This document shows, piece after piece, positions 9,906-18,891 of a stretch of DNA of 64,000 bases; position 1 is the stretch's first letter; the number at the start of each line of letters is the position of its first letter. The position numbers and the translations under genes are program-made. Origin of the DNA: Rhizobium sp. (GTDB lineage Bacteria; Pseudomonadota; Alphaproteobacteria; Rhizobiales; Rhizobiaceae); NCBI GenBank assembly GCA_019739215.1, contig JAHHDR010000035.1:186001-250000 (forward strand), in the 5' to 3' direction. The notes beneath the pieces are model-generated. The model saw only the letters and a program-made list of their open reading frames with translations. It did no database searches and was not told where the DNA came from.

Positions 9906-10117
9906 TGGCCTGCTCCTTGGGATCGCGGAAAGGGGCGCGTGCGCGCATCTGGGCTGGGCAAGGCTAACGGTCGAGACTTGTCCGAGCCTAGGCGGCCGGT
10001 CGGATTTCGACGGCGGTGGGATTTCCTTTCCGGTTGCGATGCAAAATGTTGGACGTCGCCATGCGCTCGGCTATGCTGTCGGTTCGCAATCTCATCCAAC
10101 CCGATCCAGGATATTCC

Positions 10118-11425
10118 ATGACCCGTCTGCTCCGTGGCCGCCTTCTGTCCTTCCTGCGCCAGCCGGAAGATCTCGGGGACGATGGCAGCTACACCTATCA
10201 TGAGGACGGCGGCCTGCTGATCGAAGACGGCAAGATCGCCGATATCGGCGACTATGCCATGGTGCGGATGCGGGCACCTGAAGGTGTCGAGACGGTGGAT
10301 CACCGGCCGCATCTGATCATGCCGGGCTTCATCGATCCGCATATCCATTTCCCGCAGATGCAGGTGGTCGGCTCCTATGCCGGCAATCTGCTGGAATGGC
10401 TCAATACCTATACGTTCGTGGAGGAGCAGCGCTTTGGCGATGCCGGCCATGCGGCACGGATCGCGGGGAAATTCTTCGACGAGCTTGTGCGCTACGGCAC
10501 GACGACCGCGGTTGCCTATTGCTCGGTCCACAAGGCCTCGGCCGATGCCTTCTTTGCCGAAAGCCTGCGGCGCAAAATGCGCATGGTCGCGGGCAAGGTG
10601 ATGATGGACCGCAACGCGCCGACCGCGCTCTGCGACACGCCGCAGAGCGGCTATGACGACACCAAGCAGGTCATCGCCGACTGGCACGGCAAGGGGCGCA
10701 ACCATGTCGCCATCACGCCGCGCTTCGCCATCACCTCGACGCCCGCCCAGATGGAGATGGCCCAGGCGCTGGCGGGGGAGTTTCCGGACCTGCATGTCCA
10801 GACGCATCTTTCCGAGAATCTCGACGAGATCCGGTTCGCCGCCGAGCTCTATCCCGAGGCAATCGACTATACCGATATCTATGCCCGCTACGGGCTGCTC
10901 GGGCCCAGGAGCCTGTTCGGCCATTGCATCCATCTCTCCGACCGCGAGGCCGACGCGATGAGCGAGAGTGGATCGGTCGCTGTGTTCTGCCCGACCTCGA
11001 ACCTGTTCCTCGGCTCCGGCCTGTTCGGCCTCAAGCGTCTCGGGCGCCGGCCGCGGCCCGTGCGCGCGGCGATCGCGACGGATATCGGCGGTGGCACATC
11101 CTACTCGATGCTCAGGACGCTCGACGAGGGCTACAAGGTGCTGCAGTTGCAGGGCGACCGGATGACGCCGTTCGAGAGCTTCTATCGCATGACGCGCGGC
11201 AATGCCGAGGCGCTGTCTCTCGAGGACAGCATTGGTACGCTCGATGTCGGTTCCGATGCCGATCTCGTGGTGCTCGACGCAGGGGCGATCCCGGCGACGG
11301 CGCTCAAGATGGAGGTCGTGTCCTCGCTGGCAGAGGAGCTTTTCCTGATGCAGACGATGGGCGACGACCGGACGATCGCCGAGACCTATGTGGCGGGGGA
11401 GCCCGCCAAGGGCAGGCTGGGTTGA
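10118..11425 (+). CDS. guaD: Guanine deaminase
   Basis: A 435-residue amidohydrolase that deaminates guanine to xanthine, feeding the xanthine dehydrogenase encoded upstream. Zinc-site signatures are visible in order: MPGFIDPHIHFPQ (HxH), the QTHLSEN segment, FGHCIHLSD and the Asp in ATDIGGG. The GuaD-specific FVEEQRFGD and the SNLFLGSG segment are present too. The ATG at 10118 is chosen because the beta-sandwich N-terminus (MTRLLRGRLLSF) starts there, while the frame is open upstream for 34 more unrelated codons. Length is normal for the family. A 212-base divergent region separates it from the sulfotransferase gene. Confidence 0.92.
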   Translation: MTRLLRGRLLSFLRQPEDLGDDGSYTYHEDGGLLIEDGKIADIGDYAMVRMRAPEGVETVDHRPHLIMPGFIDPHIHFPQMQVVGSYAGNLLEWLNTYTFVEEQRFGDAGHAARIAGKFFDELVRYGTTTAVAYCSVHKASADAFFAESLRRKMRMVAGKVMMDRNAPTALCDTPQSGYDDTKQVIADWHGKGRNHVAITPRFAITSTPAQMEMAQALAGEFPDLHVQTHLSENLDEIRFAAELYPEAIDYTDIYARYGLLGPRSLFGHCIHLSDREADAMSESGSVAVFCPTSNLFLGSGLFGLKRLGRRPRPVRAAIATDIGGGTSYSMLRTLDEGYKVLQLQGDRMTPFESFYRMTRGNAEALSLEDSIGTLDVGSDADLVVLDAGAIPATALKMEVVSSLAEELFLMQTMGDDRTIAETYVAGEPAKGRLG

Positions 11426-11497
11426 CGCCAGCCCTTTGTTGAAGGCGGGCGAGCGAATGTGTATTTTCGGGCAGGACGCGACACACTGGAGCCCCGC

Positions 11498-11710
11498 ATG
11501 CGCACGACCATAAATATCGATGATGCGATGCTTCTCGAGGCCATGGAGTTTTCGGGTGCCAAAACCAAGAAGGGCGCGGTCGAGGAGGCCCTTAAACACT
11601 TCATTCGTATGAAGAGGCAAAGACGAGCTCTTGATGACATGCACGGCATTGGCTGGGAAGCCGACTTGGAGGAAATGCGCCTCGGCTGGCCGACGCTCGA
11701 TCGAAAATGA
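11498..11710 (+). CDS. VapB-type antitoxin
   Basis: A 70-residue protein starting MRTTINIDDAMLLEA, the N-terminus of the ribbon-helix-helix VapB (DUF2191) antitoxins, followed by KKGAVEEALKHFI and a C-terminal tail ending GWPTLDRK that would wrap the toxin. The ATG at 11498 is preferred over 11459 because a TGGAG precedes it and homology begins there. Its stop codon overlaps an ATG (ATGA at 11707-11710) that opens a severely truncated vapC, so the antitoxin is an orphan in this window. It lies between guaD and ade. Confidence 0.75.
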   Translation: MRTTINIDDAMLLEAMEFSGAKTKKGAVEEALKHFIRMKRQRRALDDMHGIGWEADLEEMRLGWPTLDRK

Positions 11711-11778
11711 TCCTTGTGGACACCTCGGCCTTGATCAGTTCGCTTTGTAATGTCGACAATGCGGGCTCGTGCTGTTGA
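11707..11778 (+). pseudogene. VapC toxin remnant (PIN domain N-terminus only)
   Basis: Overlapping the vapB stop as ATGA is a 23-codon frame beginning MILVDTSALISSL, the first strand of a VapC PIN-domain ribonuclease including its first metal-binding Asp. After 13 or so recognisable residues the sequence diverges (CNVDNAGSCC) and stops at TGA 11776-11778. The remaining three acidic active-site residues are absent and the ade gene begins 33 bases further on the other strand. The toxin is therefore deleted rather than frameshifted; the rest of the gene is not visible nearby. Confidence 0.7.
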
Positions 11779-11810
11779 CGGATATCGACGAAACCGACCG
11801 GGCCATTGCA

Positions 11811-13505
11811 TCACGTCATCAGTTCGAACCTGTCGACATCCACCAGGCCCCTGTCGGAGATCTTCAGGTGCGGGATGACCGGCAGCGGCAGGAAGGCGAG
11901 TTGCAGGAAGGGTTCCTGCAGGGTGGAGCCCAGCGCATAGGCCGCCTGGCGGAGGTGGTGCAGCGTGTCGCGGACCTGTTCGTAGGGCTCGAGGCTCATC
12001 AGGCCGGCGACGGGGAGCGCGATCTCGCCGGTGATCGTGCCATCCTCGACGACGACGAAGCCGCCATGGATCTCAGACAGGCGGTTGGCGGCCAGCGCCA
12101 TGTCGGCGTCATCGGCGCCGACGACGCAGATATTGTGGCTGTCATGGCCGACCGTCGAGGCGATCGCCCCCTTCTTCAAGCCGAAGCCCTGGACGAAGGC
12201 GGTGGCGATGTTGCCGTTCTTTCCGTGGCGCTCGATGACGGTGACCTTCAGCACGTCATTGACGAGGTCGACCGCCGTCTCGTTGCCTCTGTTCGGCAGG
12301 CGGATGCGGCGGTGTTCGGTGATGATTTTGCCGGGGATCACGCCGAGGACGGATCTCACGTCATCACGGGCCGGGACCGAAAAATCTGCCGCTGTGACCG
12401 GACGGGCGCGAACGCTGTCGAGGCCGACGGGCTCGACGGTCTTGCGGGTGGCGAAGAGCTCGGGAGTCACGCGCCGGCCGGCCGAGAAGACGATCTCCGC
12501 CTTGCAGTTTTCCAGGCTGTCGACGACGACGAGATCGGCGCGCCAGCCGGGCGCGACCAGACCGCGGTCGCGGAGTCCGAAGGCGCGGGCGGCGGAAATT
12601 GAGGCGGCGCGGTAGACCGCGAGCGGCTCTGCGCCAAGCGCGATCGCGGTGCGGATCAGGTAGTCGAGATGGCCCTGTTCGGCGATGTCGAGCGGATTGC
12701 GATCGTCGGTACAGAGCGCGATGAAGGGAGACAGACGTTCGGTGATGATGGGGGCGAGCGCGTGAAGATCCTTGGAGACCGAGCCCTCGCGGATCAGGAT
12801 GTGCATGCCCTTGCGGATCTTCTCCAGCGCTTCCGCCGCGCTGGTGCATTCGTGATCGGTGCGGATGCCGGCTGCGAGATAGCCGTTGAGGTCGAGGCCG
12901 GAGAGCAGCGGCGAATGGCCGTCGATATGGCCGTCCTGGAAGGCTTCGAGCTTGGCGAGCGCGACCGGGTCTTTGTGGATGACGCCGGGATAGTTCATCA
13001 TTTCCGCAAGGCCGATGACCTTGGGATGCCTGCGGAACGGCAGGAGACGCTCGATGGGGAGATCGGCCCCCGAGGTTTCCAGATGGGTGGCCGGCACGCA
13101 GGAGGAGAGCTGGACGCGGATGTCCATGATGGTCTGTTCGGCCGAATCGAGGAAATATTGCAGGCCCTCTGTGCCGAGCACATTGGCGATCTCGTGCGGA
13201 TCGCAGATCACTGTGGTGACGCCATAGGGCAAAACGCAGCGGTCGAATTCATGCGGCGTGACCAGCGAGGATTCGATGTGGAGATGGGTGTCGATGAAGC
13301 CCGGCACGACGATCCGGCCCGAGATGTCGATCTCGGTAGTGCCGGAATAGTTGCCGCAGGTGCCGACGATGCGGTCCTCGCAGATGGCGATGTCGGAGGC
13401 AATGAGTTCGCCCGTCACCAGATCGAAGATGCGGCCGCCCTTGAGGACGAGGTCGGCCTTCTCGCGCCCTGTGCCCTGGTCGATCATTCGTTCGAGTCGG
13501 CTCAT
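11811..13505 (-). CDS. ade: Adenine deaminase
   Basis: A 564-residue Ade-family amidohydrolase converting adenine to hypoxanthine, the entry step to the xanthine dehydrogenase route. Visible signatures include [14 protein letters not shown] with the HxH metal motif, [17 protein letters not shown] and the CTDDRNP Asp. The C-terminal adenine-deaminase domain has the [11 protein letters not shown] stretch. Two in-frame ATGs exist, at 13511 and 13505; an AAGGGG at 13514-13519 is spaced 8 bases from ATG 13505 but only 2 from 13511, so 13505 is chosen. It follows an uncharacterised gene by 30 bases on the same strand and may be co-transcribed with it. Confidence 0.93.
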   Translation of the reverse strand: MSRLERMIDQGTGREKADLVLKGGRIFDLVTGELIASDIAICEDRIVGTCGNYSGTTEIDISGRIVVPGFIDTHLHIESSLVTPHEFDRCVLPYGVTTVICDPHEIANVLGTEGLQYFLDSAEQTIMDIRVQLSSCVPATHLETSGADLPIERLLPFRRHPKVIGLAEMMNYPGVIHKDPVALAKLEAFQDGHIDGHSPLLSGLDLNGYLAAGIRTDHECTSAAEALEKIRKGMHILIREGSVSKDLHALAPIITERLSPFIALCTDDRNPLDIAEQGHLDYLIRTAIALGAEPLAVYRAASISAARAFGLRDRGLVAPGWRADLVVVDSLENCKAEIVFSAGRRVTPELFATRKTVEPVGLDSVRARPVTAADFSVPARDDVRSVLGVIPGKIITEHRRIRLPNRGNETAVDLVNDVLKVTVIERHGKNGNIATAFVQGFGLKKGAIASTVGHDSHNICVVGADDADMALAANRLSEIHGGFVVVEDGTITGEIALPVAGLMSLEPYEQVRDTLHHLRQAAYALGSTLQEPFLQLAFLPLPVIPHLKISDRGLVDVDRFELMT

Positions 13506-13535
13506 CCGCATGTCCCCTTGTGATTTGCATCCAGA

Positions 13536-14084
13536 CTAGCGACTGGGGCACGGGGTGCCAAGGCTGGGACGGCCGGGGCGGTCTTTCGGGCGCGGTTTTT
13601 GCGCCGTGTTCTCGGGATATCCGGCCCTGGCCAATTCCGCCGCGACCTCCGCGCGGAAGGCGGCGATATCGACCGGCGGTGTCGGCGGCGGAGGATGGAA
13701 ATAGTAATGGACCCATTCCGCCGCCTGACGGGCGGATCGCGACAGGCTGGGCAGAGAACATTGCACGATGCGGATGGCGAGGATCTCCTCTGTGCGGCGC
13801 GTGGGGTCCGAGGAGGGCCGGGCCCTGTCCCAGCCTTCGGCGATGCGCGCGACCAAGGCGAAGAGCGCATCGAAGGCGGCGTGCTGCTCGACGGAGAGGT
13901 CGGAAAGGCATGCTGGAAGGCTTTCGTCGACAGCGACATAGGTGCAGCGGTGCCCGCGCCGGCAGATCCTGCGTCCGCAGACCATCTGCGGCAAGGCCAG
14001 CGCCTCGGCCGTGGAGTGGAGCAAGAGGGTGCGTTCCTCCGGCGTGATGGCGAATGTGGCTCTCAGCTCTTCGAATGTCGTCAT
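13536..14084 (-). CDS. Hypothetical protein with Cys-rich segment
   Basis: A 182-residue protein that I do not recognise. It starts at ATG 14084 after a GGGAG Shine-Dalgarno sequence. It has a short Cys/Arg/His-rich stretch, CGRRICRRGHRC, about 40 residues in, an acidic-helical middle (SVEQHAAFDALFALVARI), and a proline-rich segment HYYFHPPPPTPPVD before a charged C-terminus. The Cys/His spacing could bind a metal, but no family can be assigned. The gene lies 30 bases upstream of ade on the same strand, so it may be expressed with adenine deaminase. Confidence 0.6.
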   Translation of the reverse strand: MTTFEELRATFAITPEERTLLLHSTAEALALPQMVCGRRICRRGHRCTYVAVDESLPACLSDLSVEQHAAFDALFALVARIAEGWDRARPSSDPTRRTEEILAIRIVQCSLPSLSRSARQAAEWVHYYFHPPPPTPPVDIAAFRAEVAAELARAGYPENTAQKPRPKDRPGRPSLGTPCPSR

Positions 14085-14629
14085 CTGTTCTCCCTGGTCA
14101 AGAGGTTGAGGCGCGGGCACGGGTTCGCGATCACGCGGCGAGAAATCGTCCGTGTCATGGCGATGCGGAACTCCGGTCCACCGCCGTGGCATGGTGGATC
14201 GGCCGGGGCGCGAAACCGCGCCAAGTTTAGATGACTGCCTCGCGGCAGCCGATAGACACGCTTCCGCGCCCCGTTCGGTGTCCATGCACGTCCGCGAACT
14301 CGCCCCTCTGCACCCGCCGGCCCGCGCACGGACCGGAAGGCTTGTGTGCCGCAACTGGCACGTCCCGGGCGACAATGTCGGCCTTGCGGCCGCCGTCCCG
14401 GGAGGTGGGCCCTTCTCGCGGACGCCGGGTGCGGGGTTCTGCGTCTCACCCCCGCATCAGGCACCGGTCCCGCCTCGTCGTGACGCCTCACGGTGCAGCC
14501 GAGGGCGGGACGAGGGGCATTATCGCATGGGATGGAAGGGCGTGGAAAAATGCAGTCAAGAGTCTGAAAGTGCTGGTAAAAACTCGGGTAAAATGCAGGC
14601 GCCGAAAACTTTTGGCGGTCGTCTGCCCA
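14085..14629. other. 545-bp gene-free, hairpin-rich intergenic region
   Basis: No credible coding sequence lies here; the open frames on both strands have compositional, Arg/Pro-rich translations. The stretch 14220-14515 is unusually rich in inverted repeats: GTCCCGCC/GGCGGGAC arms around 14468-14511, GCGGGG/CCCCGC arms around 14430-14455, and GGCGCG/CGCGCC around 14205-14225. It has none of the conserved sequences of RNase P RNA, tmRNA or SRP RNA. It may hold an uncharacterised structured RNA or the 5' leader of the gene ending at 13536. Confidence 0.4.
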
Positions 14630-15241
14630 TCAGTTGGCGGCTTCGTCGGCATGGCCACTGCGCCGCATCCCCTCCAGCAAGGCCCTGAACGCTGAGACGG
14701 CGACCTTGGAGACTGCCTCCGGATGGTCCGAATTGGCGATCCACAGCGCCATGTGGCTGCTGGCGCCATTGATCAGCCGCGCGGCGGCTTCGGTGTCGAT
14801 ATCGTTCATCTCGCCGTCGGCCTTGAGACGGTCGATGCTGCGGCCCAGCGCGGCGATGCAGCCCGGCGTGTTCTGCCATTGCGAGATGTCGCCAAGGACG
14901 GCCGGGCCGTCGCGGAACATGATGCGCTGGATCTCTGGCTCCAGCGCCATCTCGATATAGGCGGAGCATTCATCGACGAAACCCTGCCAGCGGGTGGGGG
15001 CGGCGGCCGAGACCTCGACGAGGCGCTGGCTCATCTCGGCATCGATCTCAGCGATCACGGCCTGGAGCAGGCCCTTCTTGTCGCCGAAATGGTGATAGAG
15101 TGCGCCGCGCGTAAGCCCGGCTTCGCCGGTGAAATCATCCATCGACGCCTCGGCGTAGCCAACGCTGCCAAACGCCCCACGCGCGGCCGCCAGGAGCTTG
15201 GCTCGTGTCTCGGCGATCATCTCGGTTCGCGGCCTGGCCAT
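14630..15241 (-). CDS. TetR/AcrR family transcriptional repressor
   Basis: A 203-residue TetR-type regulator. The N-terminal helix-turn-helix (about residues 8-55) reads AARGAFGSVGYAEASMDDFT followed by GLTRGALYHHFGDKKGLL, the classical TetR recognition region; the C-terminal 140 residues form the helical ligand-binding/dimer domain. ATG 15241 is chosen because an AAGGAG lies 7 bases ahead and MARPRTEM is the usual N-terminus. It is divergent from an MFS transporter, and the 122-base gap holds three copies of a palindrome that is almost certainly its own operator. It probably represses itself and the exporter until a drug-like ligand binds. Confidence 0.92.
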   Translation of the reverse strand: MARPRTEMIAETRAKLLAAARGAFGSVGYAEASMDDFTGEAGLTRGALYHHFGDKKGLLQAVIAEIDAEMSQRLVEVSAAAPTRWQGFVDECSAYIEMALEPEIQRIMFRDGPAVLGDISQWQNTPGCIAALGRSIDRLKADGEMNDIDTEAAARLINGASSHMALWIANSDHPEAVSKVAVSAFRALLEGMRRSGHADEAAN

Positions 15242-15258
15242 TGGTGCTCCTTGTTCAC

Positions 15259-15327
15259 ATACGCGGCGTATATTGACGATTGACATACGTGGCGTATGTC
15301 ACTATCCAATTCACATACGCGGCGTAT
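15259..15327. promoter_or_regulatory. Three tandem TetR-type operators
   Basis: Three copies of the inverted repeat ATACG-N3-CGTAT occur at 15259-15271, 15285-15297 and 15315-15327, with centre spacings of 26 and 30 bases. The middle copy extends to a perfect seven-base-arm palindrome (ACATACG-TGG-CGTATGT). They fill the gap between the divergent tetR and MFS genes, where they would cover both promoters. Confidence 0.85.
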
Positions 15328-15363
15328 ATAATCACTTGAACCGTTATCCGACAGGATCGTACC

Positions 15364-16596
15364 ATGTCAAATCCCTATAGAGAGATATTCGCGGTGCCGG
15401 GGACCAAGGGCTTCTCCGCTGCGGGCTTCGTCGCACGGCTTCCCATCGCCATGGCGCCGATCGGCATCGTCGCCATGATCAGCCAGACCAAAGGCGAGTA
15501 CTGGCTCGCGGGCGCGGTGTCGGCGACATTCGCGCTCACCAATGCGCTCGTGGCGCCACAGATTTCGCGAGCGGTGGATCGCCTGGGCCAGACCAGGGTG
15601 GTGGTGCCGACCACAATCATCTCGGTGGCGGCCTTCATGGTGCTGATCGCCGCGACCAACCAGGGCTGGCCGACCTGGACGCTGTTCGTCTCCGCCTTCC
15701 TGGCGGCCACGATGCCGAGTATCCCGGCGCTGTTGAGGGCGCGCTGGAGCGAGCTGTTCCGCAACCGGCCCGAGCTCAATACAGCCTTTGCCTTCGAAAG
15801 CGCGGCGGACGAACTGGTCTACATCGCCGGTGCGTCGCTGTCCGTCGGACTGGCGGTCTCCCTGTTTCCGGAAGCCGGGATGCTGGCGAGCACTGCGTTC
15901 ATGGCGTTCGGCACGCTGGCCTTCATCGTCCAGCGCGCCACCGAGCCCCGGGTGCGGCCTCTCGAAGCGGGACGGCCGCAGAGGTCGGCGATCCGGCTCC
16001 GCGCGGTGCAGATCATCACGCTGGCACTGATCTTCGTCGGTTCGATCTTCGCTGCCGCCGAGGTGAGCGCGGTGGCCATCACCAAGGACCTCGGCCAGCC
16101 GAATGCCGCGAGCCTGGTGATCGGCGTCTATGCGATGGGCTCCTTCGTGCTCGGGCTGGCGCTGGGCGCGCTCAACCCGACGATGGCATTGCAGCGGCAA
16201 TTGCTGATTGCGGTCGGGTTCCTGGCGCTCAGTTCGCTGCCGCTGCTGGTGGCGAGCAGTTCCGTGCCGCTGCTGGCCGTGGCTGTGTTCGTGAGCGGCA
16301 TCGCGATCTCGCCGACCTTCATCACCGCCTTCGGCCTGATCGAGCGGCTGGTTCCGGAGCGGATGCTCACCGAGGGCGTCACCTGGGTCATGACCGGCAT
16401 CGGCATCGGCATGGCGCTGGGCGCCTTCACCACGGGGTGGGTGGTGGACACCTATGGAGCGGACAAGGGCTTCTGGGTCTCGGTCGTGGCCAGTGCGGCG
16501 ACGGTGGTGATCATCGCTCTCGGCCAGCGAACCCTGGGCGCGGACCGCGCGGATTGCGGCGACTGCGGGGCGGTGGAACCTGTGCCGGCGGAGTGA
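15364..16596 (+). CDS. MFS transporter
   Basis: A 410-residue major facilitator superfamily protein with about twelve hydrophobic segments, arranged as two sets of six around a central hydrophilic loop near residue 195 (TEPRVRPLEAGRPQRS). The loop between helices 2 and 3 has the shortened signature SRAVDRLGQTRV in place of the canonical GxxxDRxGRR. The C-terminal tail is short and Cys/Asp-rich (DRADCGDCG). It starts at ATG 15364, just downstream of three TetR operators, so it is the presumed target of the divergent repressor. It is likely an efflux pump; the substrate cannot be inferred. Confidence 0.88.
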   Translation: MSNPYREIFAVPGTKGFSAAGFVARLPIAMAPIGIVAMISQTKGEYWLAGAVSATFALTNALVAPQISRAVDRLGQTRVVVPTTIISVAAFMVLIAATNQGWPTWTLFVSAFLAATMPSIPALLRARWSELFRNRPELNTAFAFESAADELVYIAGASLSVGLAVSLFPEAGMLASTAFMAFGTLAFIVQRATEPRVRPLEAGRPQRSAIRLRAVQIITLALIFVGSIFAAAEVSAVAITKDLGQPNAASLVIGVYAMGSFVLGLALGALNPTMALQRQLLIAVGFLALSSLPLLVASSSVPLLAVAVFVSGIAISPTFITAFGLIERLVPERMLTEGVTWVMTGIGIGMALGAFTTGWVVDTYGADKGFWVSVVASAATVVIIALGQRTLGADRADCGDCGAVEPVPAE

Positions 16597-16621
16597 GGCG
16601 GGTGTGTATTGCACAATGCGG

Positions 16622-16644
16622 ACGGCGGCCGGAAGCCGCCGTTT
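16622..16644. terminator. Hairpin terminator between convergent genes
   Basis: A perfect eight-base stem ACGGCGGC/GCCGCCGT (16622-16629 and 16635-16642) with a five-base loop, followed by a short TTT on the + strand. It lies between the MFS gene (+) and the pentapeptide-repeat gene (-), so it may end the MFS transcript. The U tract is weak. Confidence 0.5.
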
Positions 16645-16690
16645 CGCTGTCGAGGCTACACGCGAAACGCGCGAGGCCGGGATGCGATCC

Positions 16691-17404
16691 TCAGTCCTGC
16701 TCGAACTTGCAGGGCCAGTTCGGCGGTGTCTTCAGCCCGTCCGGCAGCACCGTCTCGGCATTGCCGCAGGCCATGTCGAGCTGCCATTGCGACACACCGG
16801 TCGAGCTCGAGAGGTCGACGCCCTCGATGCGGGTGAGGAAGAAGAAGGCGCGGTCGAAATCGAGCGGGGCGGAGAAGCTCGCGCCGCGGAAATCGGCGCG
16901 GGCGAGATTGGCCAGTGAGAAGCGGCTGCCGCCGAGTTCTGCGCCGTCGAACTGCGAGCGGCCGAGATCGGCCTTGGTGAAATTCGCGTTCGACAGCCGG
17001 GAATTCCTGAAATTGGAGCGCTGGAGCTCGGCGCTTTCGAAGCTCGCATCGTCGGCGCTCATGCCGCTGAAATCGGTCCGGTAGGCCTCGACGCGGGCGA
17101 AGCTGGTGCCGGTGGCGGTGACGCCGGCGAGCGTGGCGCGGACCAGCCGGGCCTTTTCGAGATTGGCGCCGACGAGATTGGCGGCGCGCAGGTCGGTGGC
17201 GCTGAAATCGGCCTCTCCGAGCCTGGCATCCTTGAGATCGCTGCCTCCGAGCATCAGGAGCTTCTTGTCGCAGCCCTGCCAGTCGCTGCCAGCGGCCGGC
17301 GCGCTGCGGCAATCATTGGCCGTCGCCAAGACCGGGCCCAGCAGGACGAACAGGCCGGACGCCAGGAGCGGCAACCAGAGAGTGGATTTCGCACGAGACT
17401 TCAT
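16691..17404 (-). CDS. Secreted pentapeptide-repeat protein
   Basis: A 237-residue protein with a signal peptide (basic start, hydrophobic STLWLPLLASGLFVLLGPVL, then an AxA-like ATA site). The body from about residue 55 to 195 is a run of pentapeptide repeats of the A(D/N)LxX type, for example SDLKDARLGEADFSATDLRA and SNANFTKADLGRSQFDGAEL. These should fold as a right-handed quadrilateral beta helix. Four Cys residues flank the helix and could form disulfides in the periplasm. ATG 17404 follows a GAAGG; a GTG three codons upstream is an alternative. The function is unknown; DNA-mimic functions known for cytoplasmic members are unlikely for an exported one. Confidence 0.85.
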   Translation of the reverse strand: MKSRAKSTLWLPLLASGLFVLLGPVLATANDCRSAPAAGSDWQGCDKKLLMLGGSDLKDARLGEADFSATDLRAANLVGANLEKARLVRATLAGVTATGTSFARVEAYRTDFSGMSADDASFESAELQRSNFRNSRLSNANFTKADLGRSQFDGAELGGSRFSLANLARADFRGASFSAPLDFDRAFFFLTRIEGVDLSSSTGVSQWQLDMACGNAETVLPDGLKTPPNWPCKFEQD

Positions 17405-17562
17405 CGCCTTCACCCCGCTTGGACCGGCATGCGCCTATGGATCATGTAATGCCGGACTGCGTGGTATCCAACACCTTCATTGCGACAACGGTGAGATGAG
17501 GGAGGGGCCTCCCGGAGAACCGGGGCGTGGACCCCTCCGTCCGTGGCCGGAGGGGCGAAGGA

Positions 17563-18891
17563 TCAGGCGTTGGCGATCAGCACTTCGCGCAGCTTGCCGA
17601 AGAGTTCGTCGATATGGCTCTTCTCGATGATCAGCGGCGGCGACAGCGCGATGATGTCGCCGGTCGTGCGAATCAGCAGGCCCTTCTCATAGGCCTTGAG
17701 GAAGGCGGAGAAGGCACGCTTGGTCGGCTCGCCGGCGATGGGCGCAAGTTCGATGGCGCCGATCAGGCCGATGTTCCTGATATCGATGACATGCGGGCAA
17801 TCCTTGAGCGAATGGATCGCGTCTTCCCAGTAGGAGGCGAGTTCGGCGCCACGGGTCAGCAGGCCCTCGTCACGATAGGTGTCGAGCGTGCCGAGTGCCG
17901 CGGCCGATGCGATCGGATTGCCCGAATAGGTGTAGCCGTGGAAGAACTCGATCATGTGCTCCGGGCCGCTCATGAACGCGTCGTGGATTTCCGAGGTGAC
18001 GAAGACCGCGCCCATCGGGATCACGCCGTTGGTCAGGCCCTTGGCGGTGGTGATCATGTCCGGCATGACGTCGAAATACTGGGCGGCGAAGGGAGTGCCG
18101 AGGCGACCGAAGCCGGTGATGACCTCGTCGAAGATCAAGAGGATGCCGTGCTTGGTGCAGATCTCGCGCAGCTTCTTGAGATAACCCTTGGGCGGCAGGA
18201 TGACGCCGGTGGAGCCGGCGACCGGCTCGACGATGACGGCAGCGATGGTCGAGGCGTCATGCAGGGTGACGATGCGCTCGAGTTCCGAGGCGATGTCGCC
18301 GCCGAATTCCGGCTCGCCTTTGGTAAACGCGTTCTTGTCCGGGAAATGGGTGTGCGGCATGTGGTCGACGCCGGTGAGCAGCGTGCCGAACATCTTGCGG
18401 TTGGAGACGATGCCGCCGACCGAGATGCCGCCGAAATTGACGCCGTGATAGCCGCGCTCGCGGCCGATCAGACGGGTGCGCGAACCGTTGCCCTTCACCT
18501 TGTGATAGGCGAGCGCGACCTTGAGGGCGGTCTCGACCGATTCCGAACCGGAATTGGTGTAGAGAACGTGGTTCATGCCTTCGGGCGCGATATCGACCAG
18601 GCGGTTGGCCAGTTCGAAGGCCTTGGGATGGCCAAGCTGGAAGGCGGGGGCATAATCGAGTTCGCCGGCCTGCTGCTGGATGGCTTCGGTGATCTGCGGA
18701 CGGCAATGGCCGGCATTGACGCACCAGAGGCCGGCGGTGCCGTCAAGCACGGTGCGGCCGTCATGGGTCTTGTAGTACATGTCCTTGGCGCTGACGAAGA
18801 GCCGCGGCTCCTTCTTGAACTGGCGGTTCGCGGTGAAGGGCATCCAGAACGCCCGCATGTCGTTGGGCGTCGTGTTCAGGCGGTTTGACAT
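17563..18891 (-). CDS. Omega-amino acid:pyruvate aminotransferase (class III, PLP)
   Basis: A 442-residue class-III aminotransferase. The N-terminus has FWMPFTANRQFK, the signature of beta-alanine/omega-amino acid:pyruvate transaminases. The cofactor site includes NSGSESVETALK, the aromatic stacking segment GYHG, the Asp in LIFDEVITGFGR and the Schiff-base Lys in TTAKGLTNG. It would transfer the amino group of beta-alanine or another omega-amino acid to pyruvate, giving malonate semialdehyde and alanine. Length is normal. No pathway partner is adjacent, so the exact substrate (beta-alanine, taurine, polyamine-derived amines) stays open. Confidence 0.88.
   Translation of the reverse strand: MSNRLNTTPNDMRAFWMPFTANRQFKKEPRLFVSAKDMYYKTHDGRTVLDGTAGLWCVNAGHCRPQITEAIQQQAGELDYAPAFQLGHPKAFELANRLVDIAPEGMNHVLYTNSGSESVETALKVALAYHKVKGNGSRTRLIGRERGYHGVNFGGISVGGIVSNRKMFGTLLTGVDHMPHTHFPDKNAFTKGEPEFGGDIASELERIVTLHDASTIAAVIVEPVAGSTGVILPPKGYLKKLREICTKHGILLIFDEVITGFGRLGTPFAAQYFDVMPDMITTAKGLTNGVIPMGAVFVTSEIHDAFMSGPEHMIEFFHGYTYSGNPIASAAALGTLDTYRDEGLLTRGAELASYWEDAIHSLKDCPHVIDIRNIGLIGAIELAPIAGEPTKRAFSAFLKAYEKGLLIRTTGDIIALSPPLIIEKSHIDELFGKLREVLIANA

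Noticed and set aside
14081..14491. 136-codon minus-strand frame in the gene-free region
   Set aside because: Arg/Pro/Gly-rich translation, no start context, and overlap with the start of the gene at 13536-14084.
14205..14515. RNase P RNA, tmRNA or SRP RNA
   Set aside because: None of the conserved landmark sequences of these RNAs can be found on either strand despite the hairpins.
17532..17555. Hairpin after the aminotransferase gene as a terminator
   Set aside because: The CCCCTCCG/CGGAGGGG stem is good but no U run follows on either strand, so it was not listed.
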